Shown one piece after another: positions 27,347 through 36,197 of a DNA stretch of 56,847 bases. Source of the stretch: Planctomycetota bacterium (GTDB taxonomy: Bacteria > Planctomycetota > UBA8742 > UBA2392); the NCBI GenBank assembly GCA_020845475.1, contig JADLFN010000038.1:1-56847 (forward strand), given 5' to 3'. Both the position numbers and the translations under genes were made by a program. The stretch's first letter is position 1. Each line of letters opens with the position of its first letter. Below the pieces are notes generated by a model. That model searched no databases, was not told where the DNA came from, and saw only the letters and a program-made list of their open reading frames with translations.

Positions 27347-29689
27347 TTAGCCGAGATTGATGCTCGGACCATCAATTTTCGCGCCACCCGGTTTGGCTTC
27401 CACTTTTGCTCCTCCGCATTTCAGCATGGCCACGACGCTGGCGATCTGTGCCGCTTTCTGCGCCTTCGCCTTCCATTCTGGCGCCTTTTCTTTGATGAAC
27501 GAAGCCGCGTCGGTGACGGCTTTGCCCGTGGTCTTTGCCGTCCAGGTTGTGGCCTTCCAGACACCCTTGCCGCCCTTGATCAAGGTGTTTGCGGAGCCGG
27601 TGATAACGTACTTGGGCGCTTTCCAGGTTACGGCCGCGGTGGCGTTGAAACCGCCACTGACAAGTTTGGCGTTCCAGTTACCGATCTTGCCGTTCCACAC
27701 CGCCAGTTTTTCACTGAGTTTGGGCCACACGTTGGTTTCCGCCGCCTTGCCAATAACGGCGCGGCCGGCGAGGCTTGCGAGCAAGCCTCCGCCCACGAAC
27801 ACCTCGTTCTTGAAGCCGATGTTGGTCTTGTTCTCGACGCCGACGATAGTCTTGGTTTCCATGCCGCCCACGAATTCGTACTTGGCGCCGAGGATTTGCG
27901 TGCGCGATGTGCCGTGCACGCGTTTGTCGTCGTTGCTCTTGATCGTGGCTTCGTTGTTTCCGGTGATGTTGACGATGTGGTTGCCCACAACATCGGCCAG
28001 CCAGTGAGCCTTGGTACTCAAGTGCACCACGTCATCTACCTGTTGCATCCATCGCCCCGTAGTTTGCAGAAACGCTCCCCACCATTCAGGGTTGCCGGGC
28101 TCGCCGATGGAAAACGTGCTCTTGGACGGGCCCTTGGTTTTCATGGTGATGCGTTGACTGCCATCGTTGTCCTCCATCGTGATTTCGTTGCCGCCGCCGG
28201 TCTGGATTTTGCATTGGCTCTGATTGCTTCCGGTCACCGGGCTTGCGGTATCGGGGTTGGGCACGGAGCTTGAAATGATCGGGCGATCGGGGTCGCCGTC
28301 CATGAACGTGAGCAGCACTTCCGTGCCCTTGTGCAGCGGGAAGTGCATGCCCATGTTTGCGCCGCTGTAAGGCTGCGCCATGCGGATGAAGCGCGAGGCT
28401 TTGCCGTCTTTGCGATCGCTGAGATCAAGCGGCAGCTTGATCTTGTAACGGCCCATGTCGTCGATTTCGGCGTATTGGCCGTTGCCCGAGGCATCGACTT
28501 TGGCGTTCATGAAGCCCGAGATCTGTGGCCATTTGGTCTGGCGCAGCGGCCGGAACACGCGGTCGCCCGGGATGCTGGTGAAACGGTTGCGGTACTTGGC
28601 GTCGATCGTCTGGTTGCTGGCCAGTTCCACCGTTTGCGAAGCCGTGTGCTGCACGGCGGTGAGCAGGTGTTCCTTGTTGAAATCGCTGCGGAAGTGCTTC
28701 TCCAGCGTGTAAGTCGCGCCGGCGCGGAAACTGCGGCAGTCACTCTCGCCCGAGTAGATTATTTCACGGCAAAGGTGTTCCTGCGCGCGCGCCTCGGCCA
28801 GCTTGTTGCCTTCGCTCGTGTCCTTGTAATGGTTGTTGTACTCATAAACGGTGCCGATGCCGTCGCTGCTGACTTCGTGTTCCACCTTCAGCTCATCGGT
28901 GGGCTTGCGCCAGTTGTATTCCTTGAGGATGACCTTTTTAGGAATCACCTTTTGCGAGCAATGGAACACGGGGATGATCTCCTCGCGGAACCAGTCGTCG
29001 CTGGCCTTTTCACTTTCGCCCGCCTCAACACGGTTGTTTGTGTCGGTGATCGGGTTGTAGGCGATCGTGGGCGTGCCCTGCATGGGGTTGTAAGCGGCCG
29101 TGGCGTTGGCCAGCACCAGCTTGCTGCCGTCGTCGGCGTGTTCCCAGAAGTAGAAAATGCCCTCGTGTTCAAGCCAGCGGTCAATGAAATCCAGGTCGGA
29201 TTCCTCGTACTGCATCACGAACTCGCGCGTGGGATAGCTGCCCTGCAGCCTGAACTCGAAATCCGTGCCATCGGACAATCCGGCATCCTTGAGAATCTCC
29301 TTCACGATGTCGGGCACGTTTTTGTCGATAAAGCAGCGGCTCTGGAAATTCATCGAGAGCTTCCACAGCGGCGGCACCAGCTCGGCCTTGTAACGCACCC
29401 AATCCAGGCGCTGTTCAACCTGTTCAAAGTTGCGCAACAGCCCGTGGATTTTCAGGGTCTGCTGGCCGCGCTTGTCGCCGCCGGCGAGTTTGACGCCGTG
29501 CTTGATTTCGATGCGCGCGGGCTTCTTGAGCATCTCCTTGAAATCGATGTCGTTCTTCTTGCTGACGAGATCCAGCTTGAACACGTAATAACGCGAGATT
29601 TCTTCAAGCCCCGATAGCTCGAGGATATGCAACGTGTCGGCCTCGACGGCATCGGAGTGGAATGTGAGAAGATGTTTGTTATCTGCCAT
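27347..29689 (-). CDS. vgrG: T6SS spike protein VgrG (TssI)
   Basis: A 780-aa VgrG, the trimeric spike that caps the Hcp tube. The gp27-like part is recognisable from the start (HLLTFHSDAVEADTLHI, later EESDLDFIDRWLEHEGIFYFWEH). The gp5-like OB domain follows at about 430-500 (GRYKIKLPLDLSD, then GANMGMHFPLHKGTEVLLTFMDGDPDRP, a family hallmark). Beta-helix strands then run to about 640, with a lysine- and alanine-rich extension of about 130 residues that ends KIDGPSINLG. That extension has helical character (TTGKAVTDAASFIKEKAPEW) and no known toxin motif. The start at 29689 has GGGAG 7 nt upstream; an in-frame ATG 27 nt further upstream is not supported. It is separated from clpV by 165 bp that include a large inverted repeat. 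Confidence 0.95.
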   Translation of the reverse strand: MADNKHLLTFHSDAVEADTLHILELSGLEEISRYYVFKLDLVSKKNDIDFKEMLKKPARIEIKHGVKLAGGDKRGQQTLKIHGLLRNFEQVEQRLDWVRYKAELVPPLWKLSMNFQSRCFIDKNVPDIVKEILKDAGLSDGTDFEFRLQGSYPTREFVMQYEESDLDFIDRWLEHEGIFYFWEHADDGSKLVLANATAAYNPMQGTPTIAYNPITDTNNRVEAGESEKASDDWFREEIIPVFHCSQKVIPKKVILKEYNWRKPTDELKVEHEVSSDGIGTVYEYNNHYKDTSEGNKLAEARAQEHLCREIIYSGESDCRSFRAGATYTLEKHFRSDFNKEHLLTAVQHTASQTVELASNQTIDAKYRNRFTSIPGDRVFRPLRQTKWPQISGFMNAKVDASGNGQYAEIDDMGRYKIKLPLDLSDRKDGKASRFIRMAQPYSGANMGMHFPLHKGTEVLLTFMDGDPDRPIISSSVPNPDTASPVTGSNQSQCKIQTGGGNEITMEDNDGSQRITMKTKGPSKSTFSIGEPGNPEWWGAFLQTTGRWMQQVDDVVHLSTKAHWLADVVGNHIVNITGNNEATIKSNDDKRVHGTSRTQILGAKYEFVGGMETKTIVGVENKTNIGFKNEVFVGGGLLASLAGRAVIGKAAETNVWPKLSEKLAVWNGKIGNWNAKLVSGGFNATAAVTWKAPKYVITGSANTLIKGGKGVWKATTWTAKTTGKAVTDAASFIKEKAPEWKAKAQKAAQIASVVAMLKCGGAKVEAKPGGAKIDGPSINLG

Positions 29690-29776
29690 GATTTGCTCCC
29701 GCGTGAATGACGACACGGCCCGAAGTCGAAAGCGGCGACTTAGAGCTGTGCGTTCTGTGCAATCTTGGAAAATGAG

Positions 29777-29848
29777 CGAAGGCGGCGCCGTAATGGCGCG
29801 TCTGGAAATTTTTGTCTTTACGGCCTGCTGTCACTGCGCCGCCTTTCG
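29777..29848. repeat. Intergenic inverted repeat between clpV and vgrG
   Basis: CGAAGGCGGCGC at 29777-29788 is matched by GCGCCGCCTTTCG at 29836-29848, a 12-bp stem with one extra T. An alternative inner pairing exists: GCCGTAA with TTACGGC. No T-run follows on the minus strand, so it is a stem-loop in the operon rather than a clear terminator. It is one of several hairpins in the T6SS gene gaps. Confidence 0.7.
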
Positions 29849-29854
29849 TGGCCC

Positions 29855-32599
29855 CTATTTCTTGCCGAATGCAAACGTGAACTCGCCCTTGTCATCCTGC
29901 CCGATGGTGAGTTTCTCGGGCAGCGGGCCTTCCGTCATGCGCTGCAGTATCTCCGTCGAAATCCTGGGCAGCAGTGTGCCGCGCAGGATGTGGTCGATGT
30001 TGCGCGCACCCGTTTCAACTTCAGTGCAGCGTGCGGCGATGCTGTCGAGGACTTTCTCTTCGACCTCCAGCTTCATTTTGTGGCTCTCGGCCATGCGCTG
30101 CTTGATCTTGTCGATCTTGAGCTTGACGATGTCCTTCATGGCGTTGACGTCGATGGGGAAGAACGGAACGATCGTCATGCGCGCGAGCAGGGCGGGCTTG
30201 AAGTGCTTGCTCAGTACGGGGCGGATCGTCGCGATCAAATCTTCGAGCGGCGGTTTTTCACTGCCGTCCGTGGGCACCGCCTGCTGGATCAAGTCGCTGG
30301 CGAGGTTGCTGGTCATGAAAATGACCGTGTCTTTGAAATCGACTTCGCGGCCTTCGCCGTCGCTGAGCATGCCCTTGTCAAACACCTGGTAGAACAGGTT
30401 GAGCACGTCCGGGTCGGCTTTCTCGACTTCATCGAGCAGTACAACTGAATATGGCTTCTGGCGCACGCCTTCAGTCAGCACGCCGCCTTCGCCATAACCC
30501 ACATAACCCGGGGGTGAACCGATCAGGCGCGAGGTGGTGTGCTTCTCCTGGAACTCGCTCATGTTGATCGTGGTCATCATGCGCTCACCGCCGAACATGA
30601 GGTCGGCCACGCCCAGCGCGGTTTCCGTTTTGCCCGTGCCGCTGGGGCCAACAAACAGGAACACGCCAATGGGCGTCTTGGGATCCTTGAGGCCGGCCTT
30701 GGCGCTGCGAATGCCGGTGCCCACGATTTTCATGACGTGGTCCTGACCCTTCACGCGCGAAGTGAGCTGCTTTTCGAACTCCAGCAGCGAGCTGGCTTCG
30801 TCCTGCACCATCTTGCCGATGGGGATGCCGGTCCAGTCGGCAATCACGCGCGCGACGATGTCCGGCGTGACCTCAATCTGGATCAGCGGGTTCTTGCCCT
30901 GCAATTTCTTGAGTTCAGCCAACGCCGCGTCGAGCTCTTTCTTGAGCCCGCTGACGTCGGCCTTGGTCTTGATCTTGGTTTCCTTCTTGGGCTCATCCTT
31001 GCTCTTGACCTTGGTTTCCTTTTTTGCGGGCGCGTCGGTCTTGGGCTTTTCGCCGCCCAGTGTCTGCCCGGTGGCCTCGAACATTTTCTTGCGGATGTCG
31101 AGGACTTTCTCGGCGGCCTTCTTCTCCTCCTGCCAGCGCGCGGTCAGTGTGGCGGCCTTATCTTTCAGGCCGGCGATGTTCTTTTCGCGCTCGGAAATCA
31201 GCTCTTCCATGCCGTCAGCGCCCGTGCTCTGGTCGCGCTTGTAAGCGGCCAGTTCGCGCTCGATGGTCTGGATGCTGCGCTCGAGGTCTTGCAACTCCGG
31301 CGGCTTTGTTGTCAGGGCCACTTTCACGCGCGCGGCACTGGTATCCATCAAGTCGATGCCCTTGTCGGGGTGCTGGCGGCCCGCGATGTAGCGCGAGCCG
31401 AGTTGCGCGCATGCTGTCAGCGCATCGTCGCGGATCAGCACGCCGTGGGCCTGTTCGTAGCGGTCGCGCAAGCCGCGCAACATGGTCACGGTCACGGCCT
31501 CATTGGGTTCATCGAGTTTCACGAGCTGGAAGCGGCGGGCGAGAGCCGCGTCTTTTTCGAAGTACTTTTTGTATTCGCTCCAGGTGGTGGCGGCAATCGT
31601 GCGTAATTCGCCGCGCGCGAGTGCAGGCTTGAGCAACTGGCCCGCGTCGCCCGTACCGGCGGCGCCGCCTGCGCCCACGAGCGTGTGGGCTTCGTCGATG
31701 AAAAGGATGATCGGCTTGGCCGATGATTTGACTTCGTTGATGACGTTCTTGAGGCGGTTCTCGAACTCGCCTTTGACGGATGCGCCCGCCTGCAACAGCG
31801 CGAGGTCCAGGCCCATGAGTTCCACGCCGCGCAGAGAATCGGGTACGTCGCCTTCAACGATGCGAATGGCAAGGCCTTCGACCACGGCCGTCTTGCCCAC
31901 GCCGGGGTCGCCCACGCAGATCGGGTTGTTCTTTCTGCGGCGCGCGAGAATATCGACCATCTGGCGGATTTCCGGGTCGCGGCCGAACACGGGGTCAAGC
32001 TTGCCTTCGCGCGCGCGGCCCGTGAAATCAGTGCAGAACTTGGCCAGCGCGCTTTCGCCGCCTGCGCCTTTTTCCGATTTGCCTTCGCCGTCGCCTTTAC
32101 GGCCGCCATCGCGCGTTTCGTAGCGTTCAATGCTGCCGCGCGTCATTTCGATCAACTGCGCCTTGAGTTCGCCGCGCTTGATGGAGGCAAACACGTCGAG
32201 ATAGTCGGAAGCAGCGTAGCGCTCCGGTTGATTCAGAAGCGCCCAAAGCAGAACGCCGCTGCGGATTTCCGGCATGCCGTAATCCACGCTGCCCAAAAGC
32301 CAGCCGCTCTGGAACCAATCGAGCAGGATGGGCGAGAACACCGGGCGCGAAGAATTGCCGGTGCGGAATTCCTCGATCGCGGCACCCAGCGCCTTCTGCA
32401 CCTGACCCACGTCAAGGTTGAAGTGCTTGTAGATCGCCTGCAGGTCGGCGTTGGGGTCTTCGTTCATCACGAAGAGCATGTGCTCGGGCGTGACTTCGTA
32501 GTTCGTGCGCGAGACGCACTTGGCGGCAGCCGCTTCGAGGCCGCGCGTGCAGAACTTGTTCAGGCGGCCGACAAGGCCTTTGATTTCAACGTCAACCAT
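29855..32599 (-). CDS. clpV: T6SS AAA+ ATPase ClpV (TssH)
   Basis: A 914-aa Hsp100/ClpB-type ATPase that disassembles the contracted TssBC sheath. It has an N-domain (residues 1-160), then AAA1 with Walker A GDPGVGKTA near 228 and Walker B ILFIDEAH. A coiled-coil middle domain carries an unusual Lys/Glu-rich insertion with the repeat KKETK[VI]K near 510-545. AAA2 has GPSGTGKTE near 649, the pore-loop motif GYVGYGEGG and Walker B VVLLDEVEK. All nucleotide-binding motifs are intact, so it should be active. T6SS context separates it from ClpB. Its ATG overlaps the tssG stop by 8 nt, indicating coupled translation; ribosome binding site AAGGGG is 9 nt upstream. The charged insertion is longer than I would expect and may be a flexible linker. 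Confidence 0.95.
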   Translation of the reverse strand: MVDVEIKGLVGRLNKFCTRGLEAAAAKCVSRTNYEVTPEHMLFVMNEDPNADLQAIYKHFNLDVGQVQKALGAAIEEFRTGNSSRPVFSPILLDWFQSGWLLGSVDYGMPEIRSGVLLWALLNQPERYAASDYLDVFASIKRGELKAQLIEMTRGSIERYETRDGGRKGDGEGKSEKGAGGESALAKFCTDFTGRAREGKLDPVFGRDPEIRQMVDILARRRKNNPICVGDPGVGKTAVVEGLAIRIVEGDVPDSLRGVELMGLDLALLQAGASVKGEFENRLKNVINEVKSSAKPIILFIDEAHTLVGAGGAAGTGDAGQLLKPALARGELRTIAATTWSEYKKYFEKDAALARRFQLVKLDEPNEAVTVTMLRGLRDRYEQAHGVLIRDDALTACAQLGSRYIAGRQHPDKGIDLMDTSAARVKVALTTKPPELQDLERSIQTIERELAAYKRDQSTGADGMEELISEREKNIAGLKDKAATLTARWQEEKKAAEKVLDIRKKMFEATGQTLGGEKPKTDAPAKKETKVKSKDEPKKETKIKTKADVSGLKKELDAALAELKKLQGKNPLIQIEVTPDIVARVIADWTGIPIGKMVQDEASSLLEFEKQLTSRVKGQDHVMKIVGTGIRSAKAGLKDPKTPIGVFLFVGPSGTGKTETALGVADLMFGGERMMTTINMSEFQEKHTTSRLIGSPPGYVGYGEGGVLTEGVRQKPYSVVLLDEVEKADPDVLNLFYQVFDKGMLSDGEGREVDFKDTVIFMTSNLASDLIQQAVPTDGSEKPPLEDLIATIRPVLSKHFKPALLARMTIVPFFPIDVNAMKDIVKLKIDKIKQRMAESHKMKLEVEEKVLDSIAARCTEVETGARNIDHILRGTLLPRISTEILQRMTEGPLPEKLTIGQDDKGEFTFAFGKK

Positions 32600-33608
32600 G
32601 GAACCAACCCCTTATTGTGAATTTGACGCAGTTAGTGGAGCCGGGCAGTCCGTGCCCCAGCCAGGAAGACCAGCCCAGAAACGCCTGCTTGCCCGAAAGA
32701 GTCAGGCCCGGCACGTCGTCCGCCTTGACGCATAACTCGAGCACGTAGTCGAGGCAGTCGGTATTGAAAATGTCAACCAGCTCGCGCAGTTGTGGCATCT
32801 TAGCCCCATGGGGCAGAAACTCCATGAAGTCATCGAAGCGCAGACCGCCGGCCTTAACCTTGAAACAGCCCGCGCGCGAGAATACAGCGTCGCCGACCAC
32901 GGTGTCCTGCGAAAGGCGGCAGTTGCCGAGTCCCAGCCGATTCTGCTGATCCTGCGGAACGGGAACCCACGCGCCCTCAAAAGACTGCACCTCCATCTGC
33001 GCTTCCGGAAAATAGTCGGAGAGCAGGCTTTCAAACAAATGCGCGCTGCGCGGCTGCTGCGAAAGCAGGCCCGCATAGGCCAGCGTGCGAAGCGGATCGA
33101 CCTTGTGGTCGTGGGGAAGCGTTTGCGGCGACATGCCCAGCAGTGCCAGCAAACGTTGCGGGAAGTAGTCAGAGAAATCAGGCCGGAACTGCGCGTCGGT
33201 GCGGTACTTCTCCCACACGCGGTAAAACAGGCTGAGAAAACGGTGGTGAAACAGGTCAAGGAAGCCCTTGACGAGGCTGTTGTCTTCCAGCCCCTGCAGG
33301 TCTTCAGTGTAGAAACTGGGCAGCGGGCTGGGCGGGCCGAACAGGCCCAGAAACGTCGTGGTAATCGCCACGCGCGGCGCGCCCTCTTCTGTCCTGGTCT
33401 CGACGGCGTCTTCAATGTCCGACGAAGGGAACGAAAGCTCGATCGAAGGCTTGAAGCGCAGCGCTTCTTTGGCTGGCGGGCCCTGGAAACCCACACGCGC
33501 CGCCTCAGGGTAGCGCGACTGCACTAGCCGCACCGCCGCAAAGAATGAAAACTCCGGGCTCGTGGCGAGCAGTGTGTTCAGAGAAGGATCTGTGATCTGC
33601 GATTCCAT
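32592..33608 (-). CDS. tssG: T6SS baseplate protein TssG
   Basis: A 338-aa TssG (ImpH/VasB) baseplate component, part of the wedge with TssE, TssF and TssK. Typical features are FSFFAAVRLVQ at the N-terminus, the ITTTFLGLFGPPSPLPSFYTE segment, FLDLFHHRFLSLFYRVWEKYR and the later RLGLGNCRLSQDTVVGDAVF segment, all diagnostic of the family. The length agrees with the usual 300-350 aa. ATG at 33608 begins MESQITDPS. The stop overlaps the clpV start by 8 nt. The gap to tssF upstream is 120 bp and contains a strong inverted repeat. Confidence 0.93.
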   Translation of the reverse strand: MESQITDPSLNTLLATSPEFSFFAAVRLVQSRYPEAARVGFQGPPAKEALRFKPSIELSFPSSDIEDAVETRTEEGAPRVAITTTFLGLFGPPSPLPSFYTEDLQGLEDNSLVKGFLDLFHHRFLSLFYRVWEKYRTDAQFRPDFSDYFPQRLLALLGMSPQTLPHDHKVDPLRTLAYAGLLSQQPRSAHLFESLLSDYFPEAQMEVQSFEGAWVPVPQDQQNRLGLGNCRLSQDTVVGDAVFSRAGCFKVKAGGLRFDDFMEFLPHGAKMPQLRELVDIFNTDCLDYVLELCVKADDVPGLTLSGKQAFLGWSSWLGHGLPGSTNCVKFTIRGWFHG

Positions 33609-33621
33609 GCCTGCCTAGTTC

Positions 33622-33717
33622 GAACACGAGGAAACGAAGAAGCGAAGGAAGACTGCCGCCAGTCTTTCCGTACTGGCCGGACACTTGAATTCTTCGCTCC
33701 TTCGTTCCTTCGTGTTC
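33622..33717. repeat. Word-type inverted repeat between tssF and tssG
   Basis: The left arm (33622-33647) is built from the words GAACACGA, AACGAA and GCGAAG; the right arm (33692-33717) is their reverse complement (CTTCGCTCC, TTCGTTCC, TTCGTGTTC) with few mismatches. About 26 bp can pair around a loop of 44 nt. The arms are composed of near-repeats of a 7-8 nt unit, which is typical of the other gap hairpins in this operon. Confidence 0.85.
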
Positions 33718-33728
33718 ATGTTTTGCCT

Positions 33729-35468
33729 TTACAACATGACTCTGCGGCCTGCCCTGGCCGGGTAAGTGTGAACCTCGGCGCGCTTGACGCCTTTGACCTT
33801 GAGCCGCGAGTAGGCGTTGAGCGAAACATATTGCCCGAAGAACTCGCTCAGCACGCTGCCCAGCAGGAACGCCTCGCCGTCGCCGCCGAGATTTTCTTCG
33901 TTCACTTCAATTTCGACGTCCAGGCCGCGCACGGGCGAGCCCATGAACATGCGCGTGGCGGGCTGCGAGCTGATCTTGAGCAAGCCCTCGATCAACAGGC
34001 GGTGCGCGTTCTCCGCCTGGCGGTCAGAGCGGGCACGGAAATTGTAAAGGGTCAGCAGCGAACGCAGCGACTCGACCTCGAGCAGCGAGAAGTAATTGAT
34101 CGAGAGGTGCGAAAGCAGGCGCCAGTGCAGGTCGTCACCCAGAGGCGGCGGCACGCTTTGCGCCGGCTTGCTGATGTTCTTGAACTTGGCAAAGGCCGGC
34201 GAATTCGAGGTGGGCACCGAAACGTCGCCAATGCCAAGCTTGGACGGCAGTTGCCGGTTGGTGCAGGTCAGCTCCATGGACAGCGTTTCAACCTCACCAT
34301 CGACGTCGCCGGACACCGGCGTGATGAACACGTCCGTGCCCTCGCCCACAATGGCGCGCTCGGTGCGCGCCCGATAGTAGCTGCCGCCCGCGCCCGCCAC
34401 GCCCACACGGAACAGCGGCCGGAACTCGCGCGGCTTGGCTGTGCCGCGCAAAAGCCCCGTGACTTTGTCGATCGAGTAAATCTCGAAGTGCGCGGGATCG
34501 CCGCCGCCCGGACGGATCTTGTACTCCGTGCGGCGCAAATCAACGCGCACCGGATCGGCGTCGTGCTTGAACAGATTGACGGCGGGCGCGCAGTTAAGCA
34601 GCACGTTGGCGGCGCTGACCGGCGGCATGTCGTCGGGAAGACGCGACAGGTTGACCACCAGATCAAAGGCGCCAATGGCGCCGGCCTTCTGCAGGCCCGA
34701 AAGACCCTGGATGTCCACGAACATGAACTTGGGCGCAAACGCGAAGTACTCCTGCAACAGCCGAAAGCCGGGGAAAGAAAGCTTGGAGTACGGCAGCAGG
34801 CCTTCGTTTTCGCCAAAGCCTCCGGGCTTGATCGAGGCCTCCGGCAGCGCAAGCGGCTGAGCCGCGCCCTGGCCGAACTGCTCGCGCATGCACGAAATGC
34901 CGGTGGCGTAGCGGCACAGGCACAGATACAGCGCGCGTACCACGGGCGTTTCGCCCGCGAGATACAGGCGCAAAGAAGCCAGCGGCACTTTGTCGAGTGT
35001 CAGACCCTCAGGCAGCCGAAAGCGCAGCACGATCTGCGGCTGCTGGCCCTTGCGCACGTCCACCTGGCGCAGCGACACCGGCAACAGGCTGACCTCGGCC
35101 GTGGTGCGGAAAACGCAATGCGTGCCATCAACGGGCAGGGCGCTTACTTCCGTGCCGCGCGGCACCACGCGCGCCTCACGCGCGGCCTGTGAAGTGGGCT
35201 CGAACTGCATGATCGTCAGGCTGGGAATGGGCCGCAGATAGTGCGGCCAGAACATCTCCATCAAGGCGTGCGTCAGCTCGGGCAGTTCATCATCGAGTTT
35301 CTGGCGAATCCGCGCCGTGAGAAACGCAAAACCCTCCAGCAGACGCTCGACGTCCGGGTCGCTTCCGGCCTCAGCCAGAAACGGCGCGGCATCAGGATTG
35401 GCGCGCGAGAACTCCCGGCCCAGTTCGCGCAGGAAAAGCAATTCATCCTGGTAGTATTTGGCGTACAT
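33729..35468 (-). CDS. tssF: T6SS baseplate protein TssF
   Basis: A 579-aa TssF (ImpG/VasA), the largest baseplate wedge protein. The N-terminus YYQDELLFLRELGREFSRANPDAAPFLAE and the following DPDVERLLEGFAFLTARIRQKLDDELPELTHALM are among the best conserved T6SS sequences. A further family segment, FVDIQGLSG, occurs near the middle of the chain. Length is normal. ATG at 35468 has GGAGG 5 nt upstream. It lies 124 bp after tssE, and the gap holds an AT-rich inverted repeat. TssF binds TssG in a 2:1 wedge, and the genes are adjacent as usual. Confidence 0.95.
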   Translation of the reverse strand: MYAKYYQDELLFLRELGREFSRANPDAAPFLAEAGSDPDVERLLEGFAFLTARIRQKLDDELPELTHALMEMFWPHYLRPIPSLTIMQFEPTSQAAREARVVPRGTEVSALPVDGTHCVFRTTAEVSLLPVSLRQVDVRKGQQPQIVLRFRLPEGLTLDKVPLASLRLYLAGETPVVRALYLCLCRYATGISCMREQFGQGAAQPLALPEASIKPGGFGENEGLLPYSKLSFPGFRLLQEYFAFAPKFMFVDIQGLSGLQKAGAIGAFDLVVNLSRLPDDMPPVSAANVLLNCAPAVNLFKHDADPVRVDLRRTEYKIRPGGGDPAHFEIYSIDKVTGLLRGTAKPREFRPLFRVGVAGAGGSYYRARTERAIVGEGTDVFITPVSGDVDGEVETLSMELTCTNRQLPSKLGIGDVSVPTSNSPAFAKFKNISKPAQSVPPPLGDDLHWRLLSHLSINYFSLLEVESLRSLLTLYNFRARSDRQAENAHRLLIEGLLKISSQPATRMFMGSPVRGLDVEIEVNEENLGGDGEAFLLGSVLSEFFGQYVSLNAYSRLKVKGVKRAEVHTYPARAGRRVML

Positions 35469-35492
35469 CAGCGCCTCCCTTGGGGAGCCGCT

Positions 35493-35582
35493 GAATTCAA
35501 AATTAGAAATTCAAAATTCAAAACAGCCTGTAGCGCTCCAGCGTTGGCCATTGAAATTTGAATTTTGAATTTTGAATTTTGC
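35493..35582. repeat. AATTCAAAATTC-type inverted repeat between tssE and tssF
   Basis: The left arm (35493-35523) is made of repeated ATTCAAA words, and the right arm (35551-35582) of their complement TTTGAAT. The loop of 27 nt has ordinary GC. The strongly AT-rich arms contrast with the high-GC surroundings. The same words build the repeat after guaA at 55551-55656, so this is a dispersed family. Confidence 0.88.
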
Positions 35583-35592
35583 ATTGTCGTTC

Positions 35593-36012
35593 CTACCCCT
35601 GCAGTTTGATGTGGCCTGAACCGTCCACGAGCGTGTCGAACAACACCGGCGCGTGCTGCTGGCCCAGCGCCAGCTTGGCCGTGATCTGGAAGCGCAGCGA
35701 GAGCACGTCGTCCTCGCTTTCAACATGCACTACGTTGACAGATGTCAGGCGCGGCTCGTACTTCTCAATGCTGTCGCGGATGATGCGCTGCATCAGCGGG
35801 ATGCTCTCGGGAAAATTGGTCGTGATCTCCGAGGGTGCGGGGATGCCGAAATCAAGCTGCGCGGGCGCGTGCCCTTGCCGCGCGTTCAGGATTTTCTGGA
35901 GATTGCGCAGGATGGATTTCACCAGCGCATTGGTGTCTTCACTGAGCGTACGCACCTGCTTGCCCCCGCGGGCGAGGCGCTCAAGCAGCGTACGTTCATT
36001 GAATGTGGGCAC
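35593..36012 (-). CDS. tssE: T6SS baseplate protein TssE (gp25-like)
   Basis: A 139-aa gp25-like protein that links the baseplate to the sheath. The family pattern SILRNLQKILNARQGHAPAQLDFGIP is clear: the stretch ending in a G-x-P or YG-like turn followed by the aromatic or hydrophobic residue is typical. A later PRLTSVNVVHVESEDDVLSLRFQITAKL forms the beta part with the E-x-R-type core (here YEPRLTSV). The start is GTG at 36012, in frame with a normal N-terminus (PTFNERTLLERLARGG); an ATG 9 nt upstream belongs to another frame. It lies 185 bp after hcp, with a strong hairpin in between. Confidence 0.92.
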   Translation of the reverse strand: MPTFNERTLLERLARGGKQVRTLSEDTNALVKSILRNLQKILNARQGHAPAQLDFGIPAPSEITTNFPESIPLMQRIIRDSIEKYEPRLTSVNVVHVESEDDVLSLRFQITAKLALGQQHAPVLFDTLVDGSGHIKLQG

Positions 36013-36141
36013 GAGTCATCCCGGGCTGGTGGAAACGCGCTTCCATGGGGCACCATCGCCCATCCGATTGTGGACTGTGGACCACGGGTTGGCGCAAGCG
36101 ATTGCCTGGCCATGCCCCAATCCGCAACCGGAGGACACCAA

Positions 36142-36180
36142 GGGCGCGGTGACATGGTGTTGCCATGTGCAGCCGCGCCC
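36142..36180 (-). other. Stem-loop in the hcp-tssE gap
   Basis: GGGCGCGG (36142-36149) pairs with CCGCGCCC (36173-36180), and inside it ACATGG pairs with CCATGT around a 5-nt loop; the two helices are separated by a 2/4-nt internal loop. On the minus strand it starts 18 nt after the hcp stop. No T-run follows, so it looks like an RNA 3'-end protector or processing site more than a terminator. Such a structure could help hcp mRNA outlast the rest of the operon. Confidence 0.7.
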
Positions 36181-36197
36181 TGGGAATGTCCGGCCGC

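Noticed and set aside
33723..35192. A 489-codon plus-strand frame opposite tssF
   Set aside because: The minus strand encodes a textbook TssF; the plus frame is Arg/Gln/Ala-rich and without motif.
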